Assembly: GCF_963576675.1 (NCBI RefSeq) | Contig: NC_088917.1 | Coordinates: forward strand, 12,056,001-12,120,000 | Reading direction: 5' to 3' | DNA: 64,000 nucleotides | Source of the DNA: Euphorbia lathyris | Taxonomy: Eukaryota > Streptophyta > Magnoliopsida > Malpighiales > Euphorbiaceae | In this document: in pieces, positions 10,551-21,110 of the stretch | Numbering within the stretch: the stretch's first letter is position 1 | Layout: every line of letters begins with the position of its first letter | Program-made: the position numbers and the translations under genes | Notes under the pieces: model-generated | What the model saw: the letters and a program-made list of their open reading frames with translations, nothing else | Told to the model about the DNA's origin: nothing | Database searches by the model: none

Positions 10551-11530
10551 TTAGTGAGTTGTCTCCACATCCACATTCAGCTGCTCTACATTATTCTGAA
10601 AGGTGGAAGATCTTTCTCTATCTTTGTTGATATCTCTTATAAGGGTAGTCATGTGACCTTTCTCCATCTCCAATACTTGCTCAAAGCGTTCATCTCTCTC
10701 TTTGAGAGCATAAGTCTCATTTTTAAAGAGGTTGCACGCCTTTCGGAAGTTCTCAGACTCAGACTTAGTGCGATGGAGGTCATACTTTAAAATCTTCACA
10801 TTGGCAATATGGGTCCGGATGATTTGGTAACATTAGGAAATGATACTCCCCACCTCGTCTATATGGGAGGCTTTTTGTAGGTCAATCTTCCCATTATTCA
10901 TGGCTTCGACTTTCGATGTCCACGAATCCTCAGCTGCCTTATTAGCAGCAGTTAAGTCTTGCTCCAATACTTTCACTAAAGGAATGGTCTCTTTGGTAAT
11001 CTTAGTTGCTGCTCCAACTCAGTTTGCTTCTTCAAGTAAACTTCAGCAAAGTTAGAGAGCTCTTGACAAACTTCAGAAGTGATGTATAAGTTATGTATCT
11101 ACAAAAGTATAAGAAAAGCCCAGACCCGAGAAAAAAAAATAGCAAATCTGAGGGAATCGCCTTTGTAGCACGAGATAGGATTAAGTCAAGCAAGTCGCAA
11201 AAATATTTGCTCTAAAAATTCTCATTCTCTTGAGGAACCAACGCCAAGCAGCCCAAGTCCTTCTTCATAGTAGGATTGTTCAAGGTGGTGTGTTCCCTAT
11301 ACAAACGATCCCACAACTGAAATTCAAAAATATAATTGGGTCAACAATTCTATAAATGAATCTTATTCAAAGTTTCAATCGAGGTTGAAGGGAAAACATA
11401 CCATAATATGATCCTAATTGTGGTACATCGTCTCCTCCTCCTTAATCAGAGGCTCTAGGACAAACTTCAATCTCCCCTTCTCTGCCTCCGCAACCTTCAT
11501 CTTTTTAAACACAAGCTTAGATGAATTAGA
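10551..11530 (-). pseudogene. Relic coiled-coil gene with intron-like gaps, possibly retrotransposon-derived
   Basis: Read leftwards on the minus strand: a coding-like piece near 11510-11404 (MKVAEAEKGRLKFVLEPLIK), then a donor-like GTATGTTT after ATG at about 11402. A TTTCAG acceptor at about 11322 opens a piece LWDRLYREHTTLNNPTMKKD. A further intron-like gap ends at about 11102, before HNLYITSEVCQELSNFAEVY. The last piece, 10799-10551, is strongly coiled-coil (KSESENFRKACNLFKNETYA). Frame changes near 11015 and 10835 break it. The layout recalls the C-terminal coil of plant proteins labelled putative gypsy-type transposon, but I cannot name the family with confidence. Confidence 0.4.
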
Positions 11531-11545
11531 ATATCTACTATAGCC

Positions 11546-12746
11546 TTTTTCTCTGTTCTCTTACCAAAGGGAGTAATGAATATTTCGGAAAACGAATTTG
11601 GCTTTATGCCGGGAAGCTCAACTATGGAGCCCATCCATCTAATGAGACAATTAAAATGGAGCACAATCGAAATAAGAAGAAAGATTTGCATATGATTTTC
11701 ATTGACTTGGAAAAGGCATGTGATAAGGTATGAAGGGAAGTACTTTGTGGGCCTTAATAAGGAAAGACATTTCGTGGAAATATATTGACATCATAAAGGA
11801 CATGTATGAGGGAGCGTGTACGAGTGTACGTACCAGTGTTGGAAAGACTGAAGAGTTCCCTATTATGATTGGAGTGCCTCAAGGTTCCGCACTTAGTTCA
11901 TTTCTTGTTGTCGTCATTATGGATGAATTAACGAGTTCATTTCAAGATGATATACCATGGTGCATATTGTTTGCAGATGATATTGTGTTGGTTGATGAGA
12001 CGAAAGAAAGTGTGGAGAGAAATTGGAACTATGGAGACAAACTTTAGATTTTAGAGGCTTTAAGTTGAGCCGAAGCACAACAGAATATTTGGAGTGTAAG
12101 TTTAGCGATGACAGAAGGAGGGAGGCAGGGACAATCACCCTGGATGGGAGGGTAGTCTAGGGCTCAGATTGCTTCTGTTATTTAGGGTATATTATTCAAA
12201 CAGATGGAGAAATGGATGGAGATGTTGCTCATAGGATTAAATGTGGTTGGTCGAAGTGGAAGAGTGCTATGAGTTTCCTTTGCAACCCGACATGCCTAAT
12301 AGATTGAAGGGAAAATTCTACCGCACGACAATTAGACCTGCATTGTTATATGGTACAGAGTGTTGGACAATGAAACACTGTCACATTCATAAGATGTCGG
12401 TGGTGGAGAGGCATATGTTGCGATGGATGTATGGTCATACGAGAAAGGATTGGGTGAGTAATTAAATAATTCGGACAAAAGTAGGTGTTACATCTACTGA
12501 GAGGGAAAACCGACTAAGGTGGTTTGACCATGTAAGACGAAGAGCGTTTGATGCATTGGTTAGAAGGATTGAAGAGCGGTAAAAGGATGCAATGGTGAGG
12601 GGGTAGGGGAAGGCCTAAGCAAACTTAGAAGAGGGTGATATTGAGAGTGATATGAGTTTATTGGAGATTGAGGAAAATATGGTTGTGGATAGAACGGAGT
12701 GGAGGGAAAGAATTTATGTCGCTAACATGACTTGATTTCACGGTTC
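11546..12746 (+). pseudogene. RTE-type LINE reverse transcriptase, 5'-truncated and broken
   Basis: Fragments in order match the plant RTE polymerase: NEFGFMPGSSTMEPIHLMRQ, MIFIDLEKACDKV, IGVPQGSALSSFLVVVIMDE, then the catalytic FADDIVLVDE box near 11970. Next come YLGYIIQTDGEMD, the thumb region TTIRPALLYGTECWTMK and RHMLRWMYGHTRKD, and a C-terminal RLRWFDHVRRR. Several stops and frame shifts separate the pieces (for example near 12045, 12160 and 12465). The enzyme would copy its own RNA at nicked target DNA; this copy cannot. Its 3' end continues after an insertion, at 13734. Confidence 0.8.
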
Positions 12747-13728
12747 TGTGGAAATGTGTTATCTTGCATTTTTATATAGTTTTTAATATATTTTAATTCT
12801 ATTAATCATGCATTTTAAGATAGTTTTTAATATTTTATAATTATTTTATGTTTAGTTTTATGTTTTAAGAACTAATGCTTGTTATATGTGTTTTTAGGTA
12901 TTATTTAGGGCAAAAATGCATTTATGGAATCATTACTCAAGTAAATAAAGTTGTCCGGTCAGAACTCCCTCTAGTTGGTGACCTCCTAGCAGTTCAAGAA
13001 TGAAGAATCTATTACTCTTTAAATAAGTCTTTACTGTTATAAATTCCTCAATAACCAACCAATGAATGTTATGACTATTTGAAAAGTCTTTGAATGCTTA
13101 AGGGGGAGTTGCACTACTTAATGCTCCTTTAATGCTCTCTTTAATTGCATTAAAGTTAAGAAGTTGCAAAAAAAAATTCAACTCTCCATTAATCTTTTCC
13201 TTAATGGTATTAAAGTTGGAGGTTATAAGGAATGCATGAAGGCATATAAATACCTACATTGGGAAGTATGAGAGTAGACCTGGAACACACGTGGAACATG
13301 GCTCACCACACTCCCTTTATCTTTCTCTTTTAAAATTTTTGTAGTTTTCTTTTTGTTCATTTCTTTTCTACCTTTGAAGTCGATATAGTTTTTATTTCAA
13401 AGTTTATTCTTTGTTTATCTTTTCTTCTCTTTTAGTTTAACAAATTAATTATGTTTTTTAGTTTGTTTTTTATTAACTTTCTTGTTTTCCTTCCCTCTAC
13501 CATGAACTAACTCCTCCATAGCTAGAGTTGTGGCGGAACTTAAACAATAAAGAATTTCACCTCATTCCTTTCGCGAATGGAGGTTTAGGAAAATCCTACC
13601 GATAACAGTGGAGCCCGAGAATTGATGTGTATTCGGATCATATGGGTAATATAAAAGTGTGTAAACTATAAAAACGAGTCAAAGTGAATTGTCCTACACT
13701 AGCAGTTCCCCGTAATAACTCGTATGAT
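12747..13728. mobile_element. ~980-bp insertion in the RTE element, possibly a solo LTR
   Basis: GGTTC is duplicated at 12742-12746 and 13729-13733, and removing the segment restores the usual RTE 3' sequence. The segment starts TGTGGAAATGTG. Its AT-rich start and its unspliced leader-like end (CCTACCGATAACAGTGGAGCCCGAGA at 13598-13623) resemble gypsy LTR and primer-site sequence. However, its last bases do not read CA, so the class stays open. Confidence 0.4.
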
Positions 13729-13733
13729 GGTTC

Positions 13734-13795
13734 ATGTTAGCCGTCCCTGAATCATTTCGGGACTAAGGCTTTGTTGTTATTGTTGTTTGTTGTTG
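13734..13795 (+). mobile_element. 3' tail of the RTE LINE
   Basis: ATGTTAGCCGTCCCTGAATC and TTTCGGGACTAAGGC, followed by a TTG-rich run to 13795, form the signature 3' end of plant RTE elements, which end in TTG repeats rather than poly(A). It belongs with the polymerase relic ending at 12746. Confidence 0.75.
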
Positions 13796-14260
13796 GTATG
13801 TCCACTGTTCACTAGTAACGATTTGAGCTAAAATCTAAAAAAATTTAGTCCAATTTGACATTTATAATATCTAATTAGACAGTTAAATAACAGTCAAACC
13901 AATATTTTTAAAATTTTGGAATGACTAATATGACAATTAAATAACAGTCAACCCAACCTTTGAAATGTCTCATATGACAGTTAAAAAATTCAACCCAATT
14001 TGACGTTCGGAATGTCTTATATTTTAGTTAAATAACTATCAAACCAACATTTTCAAAATTTTGGTAACACGGGGTAAATTGATCATTAGGGACGGTCTTG
14101 ACATTTTATTGGCTTAGGCGAAATAAGAGATAAGGGATTCATAATAATAAAAATTGTACTTAAAAATTTAAAATAGAAACCAGATCCATTGTAGACCTAA
14201 AATATCATATTATTTGGTCTCATTTTAGGCCTAAATGGATATTGTAACTACATTTATAAT
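13796..14260. other. No gene; imperfect repeats
   Basis: 13830-14060 repeats a theme of the form AACAGTCAACCCAA...TTTGACGTTTG...AATGTCT about three times (near 13850, 13930 and 13985). The rest shows nothing I can name. Confidence 0.4.
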
Positions 14261-14274
14261 AATACTATATACAG

Positions 14275-14377
14275 TCTCTGAGTCTGTTCGTGGAGAGTGG
14301 GCATGTCCACCTCCGTTCCTTAATGACATTCTTTTAGCCGATTCGGCTTTCTAATAAAAGCAGTATTCTTTAAAAAA
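14275..14377 (+). mobile_element. 5'-truncated retroposed LINE/SINE tail with target duplication
   Basis: About 100 bp ending in a short A run (14372-14379). It is flanked by AATACTATATACAG (14261-14274) and AATACTATATACGG (14378-14391), a 14-bp duplication with one mismatch. The body (TTAGCCGATTCGGCTTTCTAATAAAAGC) looks like the 3' end of a plant LINE transcript. Confidence 0.65.
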
Positions 14378-14601
14378 AATACTATATACGGTAAAAAAAA
14401 AAGACTCCTTTTGACCATGAGTCATGGCGAGCCGCACTCCCAGCCAATGTCCAGGATCGGCCCTGTTAACGTAGATGGATGATTCCATTTTTGGTTAAAA
14501 ATTGGTAATGTATAGTTAACTATGATTGATCGGTCATTTTTACATGTCGTATGTTTTAATGGATGGTTACCATAAGGTTGTGTAGTTTTATGTATATAAT
14601 T

Positions 14602-15114
14602 GGCTTAATACATCATTTGCCTCCTGAATTTGTCCAAAAAGCTTGATTGGCCCCTGAACTTTCAAAGTATCCCGATAGCCTCATCAACTTACATAAAATA
14701 TTCAGTTAGCCCCCTGAACTTGCATAAAATGTAACCAATTGATCACTCGATTGTAAAAAAGTGTGTTAAATGTGGAATATGTATCCCACACATTTTAGAA
14801 TGTTATTACATAATTCAAAAATAGATTAAAAACGAAGTTATTACTTGCTAAACTATAAAACCTGTATTTTCTAATATTAAAACTGTATACCCTGATTTTG
14901 GTCGTTTTATTTTTTTTAAGACACGTGCAATAATTCTTCCGTATTTAACGCATTTTTTTACAATCGAGTGACCAATTGGTTACATTTTACGCAAGTTCAT
15001 GGAGTTAACTGAACATTTTATGCAAGTTAGAATGGCTATCGGGACACTTTGAAAGTTCAGGAGGGGTAATCAAGTTTTTTGGACAAATTCAGGAGGCAAA
15101 TGATGTATTAAGCC
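14602..15114. mobile_element. Intact GGCTTAATACATCATTTGCC MITE
   Basis: The ends GGCTTAATACATCATTTGCC (14602) and its mirror (to 15114) extend as long inverted repeats of about 170 bp. They include TTGGCCCCTGAACTTTCAAAG against the mirror of CTTTGAAAGTTCAGGAGGGG. No gene. It serves as the reference for a second copy now split between 27485-27732 and 49247-49497. Confidence 0.8.
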
Positions 15115-15123
15115 TATACAGTC

Positions 15124-15243
15124 TTGATCACATGTACCTTAATAATCATGTAGAATTTGCTCATTCACCGTTAAATTTAAGTTTATTAGAATCGTAACGG
15201 TGAATGAACAAATTCACTTGCTCACTATGATGCATGTGAAAAT
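15124..15243. mobile_element. Small palindromic MITE (related to 40846-41023)
   Basis: TCACATGTACC...GCTCATTCACCGTTA on the left mirrors TAACGGTGAATGAACAAATTC...GCATGTGA on the right. The ATTCACCGTTA word is shared with the elements at 40846 and 43333. Confidence 0.5.
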
Positions 15244-15439
15244 TTCTGTAAGCCTATATAACCATATATGTATTTTGTTTGGATAGTTTGTCTGATTAAA
15301 ATTATATTACATTCCAAGCCAAAATCTTAGAAAGTTAAGGTCTTTAATCATTGAAGTTAAACCTTATTTGAAACCGGGGCAGTTAATTAGTGGAATTTGT
15401 GGTTATATTAGTTCCGAAGGAATAAAAACAAAAGTAGGA

Positions 15440-17870
15440 TTTAGAGAAGGCCTATGATCGAATTAATTGGGATTTCTTGATGGAGAGCCTTGAGAGAGCT
15501 AGAATCCCGGACAGTTGGAGAAGTTTAATTAAGGTATGTATTTCTTCTCCTGTGTTTCAAGTTATGGTCAATGGGGATATGTCGGAGGAATTTTCCCCGG
15601 GCAGAGGAATCCGTCAGGGGGATCCTATGAGCCCTTTCCTTTTTGTTATTGCTATGGAGAGGCTCTCTCACCTGATTCAGGATGCGATTGATAATGGGAG
15701 TTTCCACCCTGTGGCGATCAACAGCTTCTGTCCCCAGGTGACTCACTTATTCTTTGCAGATGATGTCCTTATCTTTCTTGAGGGTAATGAGGAGCAGTTG
15801 AGAGTCATTATGGATATTCTGGATTGTTTTTGTTCGGCCTCTGGGCAGAAGCTTAATATCCAGAAATCTAGGATGATGTGCTCTAAGAATATGAATCAGA
15901 GAGTCTGTAAGAGATTAAGTGATCTCTCAGGTATTCCTCTTACTGATTCTCTTGGGAAGTATCTGGGCGTTCCCCTCCATAGTGAGCGTGTGTCTAAAGG
16001 CTCCTTCAAAGAGACTTTGGATAAAGCTAATTCGAAGTGTGCCATTTGGAAAGCCAAGACTCTGTCTCTCGCTGGCCGCCTCACGTTAATTCAATCTGTT
16101 AATTGTGCTGCTCCCAATCACATCATGCAGGCTTGTAAGCTTCCGGATCCTGTGCTTAATGATCTTGACAAGATTAACCGTAGGTTCCTGTGGGGGGAAG
16201 CTGCGGAGGGCAGGAAGATCCATCTTGTGCCTTGGAGTGAGGTTTGCCAGCCTAAAGATTCTGGGGGTCTGGGTATTAGGAAAGCAAAGGACAATAATAA
16301 AGTTTTATTAATGAAACTCCTTTGGCGTATGTGGCAAAACCCTTCCTCTCTTTGGGTTCGCCTCCTTTGTGGTAAGTATCGGAAAGACAAAATCTTCGGG
16401 GGCCCGAAAGAGAGAGTTGCTAATTGTTCCTTCCTCTGGAAAGGACTTAGTGCTGTGTTTGATGAGTTCTGCTTGGGAGTTGGCCTGGAGGTGGGGAATG
16501 GTAAGTCCATTAGTTTCTGGTTTGATAACTGGATTGGGGATAAACCGTTAATTGAGGTGTGTTCTTCCCCCCCGCCTAGTGATATACGCAACTGGAGGAT
16601 TGCCGATATGGTTGACTCGGAAGGGGACTGGATCTGGTCAAAGTTTGATACTTTCTTTAGCCTTGAGACTCTCCTTAGAATGCGGGGAGTGAAGGTGAGT
16701 AATCAAGAGGAAGACTTGGATAGGCACTGTTGGGCGCTGACTAACAATGGAGTTTATTCTTGCAAATCGGCCTTTGAAGCTTTCTCTCTCTTTAGATCTG
16801 ATCCTCCCTCGGATGTGTGGAAGTCGATTTGGACCCTTAAAGTTCCTTTCCGTATTAGGAGTTTCCTGTGGCTGGGCGTTAAGGACAGGCTTCTTACTAA
16901 TTCGGATAGGCACAGAAGGCACTTGGCTGATTCTGGAGCTTGCAGTAGATGCAGAGGCCATGTTGAGACTTTGTGCCATGCTCTTAGAGATTGCTCTAAT
17001 AGTAAAGAGGTTTGGAGGAAAATTCTCCCACACCATATTTTCTCTTCCTTCATGGCACATTCTGAGGTCGACTGGTTCTCTGATGGTGTTAGAGGAAAGT
17101 TGCTTCCATACATGGAGCATGGTGACATTTTCTTTGCTATTATCTGTCACCAAGTTTGGAAATGGAGAAACGAGGAGATTTTTGGAGATAAAACTGTTTT
17201 TATGACAAACTTAGCTGATTTCTTCTCGAAAAAACTTTTCTCTATTATCGATAGTTTCAAAGGAGAGTCCCTTGCCAGAGCCTCTCAGTGTTGTGATGTC
17301 CATCTCGTGGGATGGAGCAGGCCAAGAGAGGGGGTTGTGAAGCTGAATACTGATGGTTCCTGCCTCAGTAACGGTAAGATTGCGGCTGGAGGTGTGCTTA
17401 GAGATGTAGGGGGCGTCTGGCTTTCTGGGTTCTCCCAGAATTTAGGGTTGGGTTCTTCCTTTTCTGCGGAGCTCTGGGCTATTCTTACTGGAATCAATCT
17501 TGCTAAAAGGCTGGGTGTTAAGAGGCTCTCTGTGGAGTCTGATAATTTGGAAGCAATCAAAATGATTTCTGAGAATCATTCTATGGGTCTTAACAGTCGT
17601 AACCTCATCAAAGCTATTATAAGGCTTTGCTCCTCCTTTGAGTTCGTAGAGTTCAGACACATTTTTAGAGAGCAGAATCGTGTTGCTGATCGCTTGGCGG
17701 CGGCGGGCCATGAAGGGACGTTAGGCGTTACTACCCTTCCTGTTTCCCCTAGTTTCATCTCTCATCTTCTCTTAGAAGATAGGATTGGGGTTAGCTTCCC
17801 TAGGCTAATTCCTGGGTAGTTTGTTGTTATTCGTTTTTCTTTTCCTTTTCTACCAAAAAAAAAAAAAAAA
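15440..17870 (+). mobile_element. L1-type LINE (copy 1), 5'-truncated, with target duplication
   Basis: The copy begins in the reverse transcriptase (frame LEKAYDRINWDFL at 15441) and ends CTTTTCTACC plus a poly(A) run. AACAAAAGTAGGA lies at 15427-15439 and again directly after the poly(A) (17870-17882), a textbook target-primed insertion. The same family is present at 56572-58604, 18333-18588 and as a 68-bp tail at 26793-26860. Confidence 0.9.
15441..17819 (+). CDS. LINE ORF2 remnant: reverse transcriptase, zf-RVT and RNase H
   Basis: Open for about 790 codons with no lesion, from the truncation point to TAG at 17817. The first ATG is at 15480. In order: end of the palm with GRGIRQGDPMSPFLFVIAME and the catalytic FADDVLIF box at about residue 95; the thumb (GKYLGVPLHSERVSKGSF, INRRFLWGEAAEGRKIHLVP); a zinc-binding RVT domain about 440-520 (FRIRSFLWLGVKDRLLTN, SGACSRCRGH, CHALRDC). 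A plant-type RNase H follows, about 620-750, with acidic residues in LNTDGSC, SAELWAI and VESDN. The endonuclease and RT fingers are missing, so the protein cannot transpose alone. An undamaged frame this long suggests a recent insertion. Confidence 0.9.
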   Translation, partial: LEKAYDRINWDFLMESLERARIPDSWRSLIKVCISSPVFQVMVNGDMSEEFSPGRGIRQGDPMSPFLFVIAMERLSHLIQDAIDNGSFHPVAINSFCPQVTHLFFADDVLIFLEGNEEQLRVIMDILDCFCSASGQKLNIQKSRMMCSKNMNQRVCKRLSDLSGIPLTDSLGKYLGVPLHSERVSKGSFKETLDKANSKCAIWKAKTLSLAGRLTLIQSVNCAAPNHIMQACKLPDPVLNDLDKINRRFLWGEAAEGRKIHLVPWSEVCQPKDSGGLGIRKAKDNNKVLLMKLLWRMWQNPSSLWVRLLCGKYRKDKIFGGPKERVANCSFLWKGLSAVFDEFCLGVGLEVGNGKSISFWFDNWIGDKPLIEVCSSPPPSDIRNWRIADMVDSEGDWIWSKFDTFFSLETLLRMRGVKVSNQEEDLDRHCWALTNNGVYSCKSAFEAFSLFRSDPPSDVWKSIWTLKVPFRIRSFLWLGVKDRLLTNSDRHRRHLADSGACSRCRGHVETLCHALRDCSNSKEVWRKILPHHIFSSFMAHSEVDWFSDGVRGKLLPYMEHGDIFFAIICHQVWKWRNEEIFGDKTVFMTNLADFFSKKLFSIIDSFKGESLARASQCCDVHLVGWSRPREGVVKLNTDGSCLSNGKIAAGGVLRDVGGVWLSGFSQNLGLGSSFSAELWAILTGINLAKRLGVKRLSVESDNLEAIKMISENHSMGLNSRNLIKAIIRLCSSFEFVEFRHIFREQNRVADRLAAAGHEGTLGVTTLPVSPSFISHLLLEDRIGVSFPRLIPG

Positions 17871-17883
17871 ACAAAAGTAGGAA

Positions 17884-18332
17884 GTTTGGTGATCCAGCTC
17901 AGCATTACACTTCCATCCCAGAAAACACGCATGTGATTCACGCCGACCAAGAGCTGCGCCGCTGCCTGGTGAAGGTTTCTATGAATTTCTATTTTAATTT
18001 TTTTTATATTATTTGAATTTTGTACTTTTGTATTTCTATAGTGTTCCTGACATAATTTTACTAAAGAATATAATTCAAATATTTTGATATATAAAAATAA
18101 AAATATTTTTCTCAAAAATTATAAAAATAAAAATAGTATTATTAAGTGTAAAATTAAAACTTAAATACACACTAATGTTGAATATTTTTAAAATAATATT
18201 ATTTTAATATTTTTATTTTTATATTAAAATATTTGAATTATATTTTTTATTAAAATATAGGAGAAAAAGACATTGAGAATATTTTTTTCTTACTTTACAA
18301 AAACTTAAAAATACAAAATATATTTTTAATAG
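17884..18332. other. No recognisable gene
   Basis: Highly AT-rich sequence (TATTTTTATTTTTAT-type runs from 18060). Nothing I can name. Confidence 0.5.
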
Positions 18333-18588
18333 TCTCGAAGCTATCAAAATGATATCAAATGATAATGCTATTTGTTTGAATAGTCAAAGGTATCAAAATG
18401 ATTTGTTCTTCTTTTGAATCCATCAATGTTGAGCCATATTTTCAGAAAACAGAACCGGGTGACGGATCGTTTAAATTAATAAAATAATTAAATTATTTGT
18501 TTGTTTATTTTTTCCTTTCCTTTTTGGTTAGGTCTCTTTTTGGTTTTTTTGTTTGCTTTTTCCTTTCCTTTTCGTACAAAAAAAAAAA
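18333..18588 (+). mobile_element. LINE remnant (same family), 3' end only, internally deleted
   Basis: The translation contains SLEAIKMIS, CLNSQ, MICSSFES and a HIFREQN-like remnant, matching the RNase H end of the LINE at 15440. The tail TTTCCTTTTCGTAC plus an A run (18578-18588) matches its 3' end. It lies 460 bp downstream of copy 1 and is far more decayed, so it is an older insertion. Confidence 0.65.
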
Positions 18589-18968
18589 GTTTAAATAAAA
18601 AACAATCAAGTCATTTAAATTAATAAAATAATTAAATTGTTGAAGAGATAAAAATTAAAAACTTTATAATATAATATATTATTAAAATACATGTTACTTA
18701 TAAAATCCTATAAAATTATATAGATTTTTTTTCCACTAGATCTCGAATTCTAATTTAACATACACAAAAAACTTTAATGGGATAAAAATCCGTCTAAAAT
18801 CTTGAACTGAAGAATCACACAAATTAAAAAAAAAAAAACATATTAAATCATATATTAATAAATTCCAAATTAATTATTAATTCTTCAAATTCCAAATTAA
18901 CTATTATCTCCTCTTCCATAACTATAATTTAAAAGAATAAATTCATCAAATCGTTATTACTAACAAAT
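18589..18968. other. No recognisable gene
   Basis: AT-rich sequence with no frame or repeat that I can assign. Confidence 0.45.
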
Positions 18969-19181
18969 TCACTTAAGTTTCTCACGAGACTTGAACCTAT
19001 ACATATTCATCATGAGTAAGTCACCAACGTCACTCTCATCCTCTTCATCTTTAAGGTTTTCAATCTCGTATTCATCTACAAAGTCGGATTTCTCTACCTT
19101 CTCATCTCTAAGGATCATAATAGTTCCTTTCTCGAACACTAGAAGATTACACTTTAGCCTTCTAGATCGTGATTGTAACAA
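18969..19181 (-). pseudogene. Short acidic frame, possible gypsy gag/protease junction relic
   Basis: A 70-codon minus frame with LRDEKVEKSDFVDEYEIENL followed by an acidic run. It resembles the stretch after the zinc knuckle in gypsy gag proteins, where a metal-binding motif is followed by an acidic linker, but the zinc knuckle itself is absent. The evidence is weak. Confidence 0.25.
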
Positions 19182-19409
19182 CCACTTTTTAACTTGATCT
19201 CCAACAAAACATATAGCTTATAAAATTGGGCCTCAACACGCCTATAGCAAGCCGTGCGCCGCCTCTTGAAGTGAGCATGCCTGCCTTTTGGCTTTTCAAT
19301 CGACATGTCAGGAGCCTAGCATCTTAGGCACACTTTTGATAACTATATAGAGCTTTCAAGTGTAACTTAGTAAAACCATCCCTAATTCTTAGAATGACGA
19401 GCAAATTAA

Positions 19410-19556
19410 GGGTCCGTTTGGTGATGGGCATTAGATGTTAGTTGATTTTTCTACTAAAAACAATTATTTCGAAATTTTGCCAAACACTTTCCATCTCCTC
19501 TTTAGAATTAAAAGGTAAAAAATAGTTCAGTAAAATGAAAACGAACAATGGGGCAC
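19410..19556. mobile_element. Possible short hAT/Harbinger-like MITE
   Basis: GGGTCCGTTTGGTGATGG on the left and AACGAACAATGGGGCACT on the right are approximate mirrors. The interior word AAAACAATTATTTCGAAATTTTGCCAAAC also occurs, inverted, near 41400-41440. No clean target duplication found. Confidence 0.35.
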
Positions 19557-19770
19557 TAAGACTTGCTTGCATTACATCAAACCCTCAGCTAAGCCATATA
19601 GCCTGACCTGAGTCCTGCAATCACAGAAAACTTCAAACAAAAGAGGAAAATGAGCATTAAAAGCCTGGAGACGAAAATGACTCTAATATTTAAAAAGAAA
19701 GAAAACAGGTAATCAAATTTCAAAACGAAAATGAGCCGGATACGAAGGACCTGTTGCACTCTCAGTCACC

Positions 19771-20332
19771 GAAATCTACCCTAAGATACATACACAGTAG
19801 CAGAAGGAGGAGTGCACAGAAGGTCTGTTGCATTCCCAGCCACCTAAATCCATCCTAAGATACACATACAGTATCGGAAGGAGGAGCGCACAGAAGGTCT
19901 GTTGCATTCCAGCCACCGAAATCCATCCTAAAAGGGGTGTTCCAGGCAGCCCGGGGATGCTGAAAATGCATCCTTAAACCGTCTTCCCTAGCTACTCCAC
20001 TGATTGCACAATTAACAAGCGATTGCTAGCCCTTTGTTTTGAGTTTGCACGGAAATCTACCCTAAGATACATACACAGTAGCGGAAGGAGGAGTGCACAG
20101 AAGGTCTGTTGCATTCCCAGCCACCTAAATCCATCCTAAGATACACATACAGTATCGGAAGGAGGAGCGCACAGAAGGTCTGTTGCATTCCAGCCACCGA
20201 AATCCATCCTAAAAGGGGTGTTCCAGGCAGCCCGGGGATGCTGAAAATGCATCCTTAAACCGTCTTCCCTAGCTACTCCACTGATTGCACAATTAACAAG
20301 CGATTGCTAGCCCTTTGTTTTGAGTTTGCACG
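19771..20332. repeat. 281-bp direct tandem duplication with inner repeats
   Basis: Unit 1 is 19771-20051 and unit 2 is 20052-20332. They are almost identical (one visible difference: AGCAGAAGG against AGCGGAAGG). Each unit itself starts with two degenerate copies of a ~76-bp phrase (CTAAGATACA...GGAAGGAGGAG...AGAAGGTCTGTTGCATTCC). It lies about 0.8 kb beyond the stop codon of the CAF1 gene. Moderately GC-rich compared with its surroundings; function unknown. Confidence 0.9.
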
Positions 20333-21110
20333 GACAAGGAAACGAAAACAGAACAAACACAGAAACACTACTAAAGAGGAGTTTCCGTGCAACATAGCTT
20401 CAAATTAACTAATTAATCATCACAAATTGACTAGATATTTGAACAAACCTCATTCAGCTAGCACTCCAATGTACACAAAAAGCACCCGCTCCGCTCCTAC
20501 ATAATCTTGGAAGGCCCGCTGCAACAGAAATGGCATAACTAAACTGATATATAGAAGATGTATCACTACTACTTATGCAACACCATAGCCTTGTTTTCAA
20601 TAGAAAGAAAAAGATACCAAAAAGACGCAGATGGAGCATCAAAAGTCCGGCAAACTCAGTATCCATTTAGTTCTCTTTGTAGCGCTTTTTTGTTATTGCT
20701 TTTTACTCCAAACGTAGATATAAAGTGTTTGATCAGAATCGAAAAAAACACCTAAAACAGCTGAACCAAAAACAGCTGAACCAGAGCCCCTGAATCCCAC
20801 CAAGTAGCCCCTGAATCCCACAGTCCGTTTACAGTGAATATTCAAGAATAAGCTCAATGAACAAAAAGAGATCAACATAAGAGAAATGCCAAAGAAATAA
20901 AATTATTATTGAAGCACTAACTGCACTAATGTACAACGACTCCAAGCTACAAAACCAGTTAAGGTTTCAGTCACAAAGAAGCAAATTAAAAATAAGTCAT
21001 CACTAAAACAACAACCTTTGTTGCCACAAAGTATACAAGGAAGAGAATTGAAATGATAATCTCACACTCAAGTAGTCTACAAATATATCTGCAAATTATT
21101 GCTTATATTA
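20333..21110. other. 3' flank of the CAF1 gene
   Basis: No gene seen. 20760-20830 has a short doubled phrase (CCCCTGAATCCCAC twice). Part of this stretch is likely 3' untranslated region of the CAF1 gene. Confidence 0.4.

Noticed and set aside
16118..17758. Several long frames antisense or shifted within the LINE (for example 16638-17153 minus, 16747-17205 plus)
   Set aside because: They are shadows of the 780-codon LINE frame, without motifs of their own.
20454..20666. A minus-strand frame starting MDTEFAGLL, with 21 of 24 bases matching the MDTEFPGVV codons of the CAF1 gene
   Set aside because: The similarity stops after about 24 bases and the following residues show no CAF1 feature; most likely chance or a tiny duplication, not a gene.
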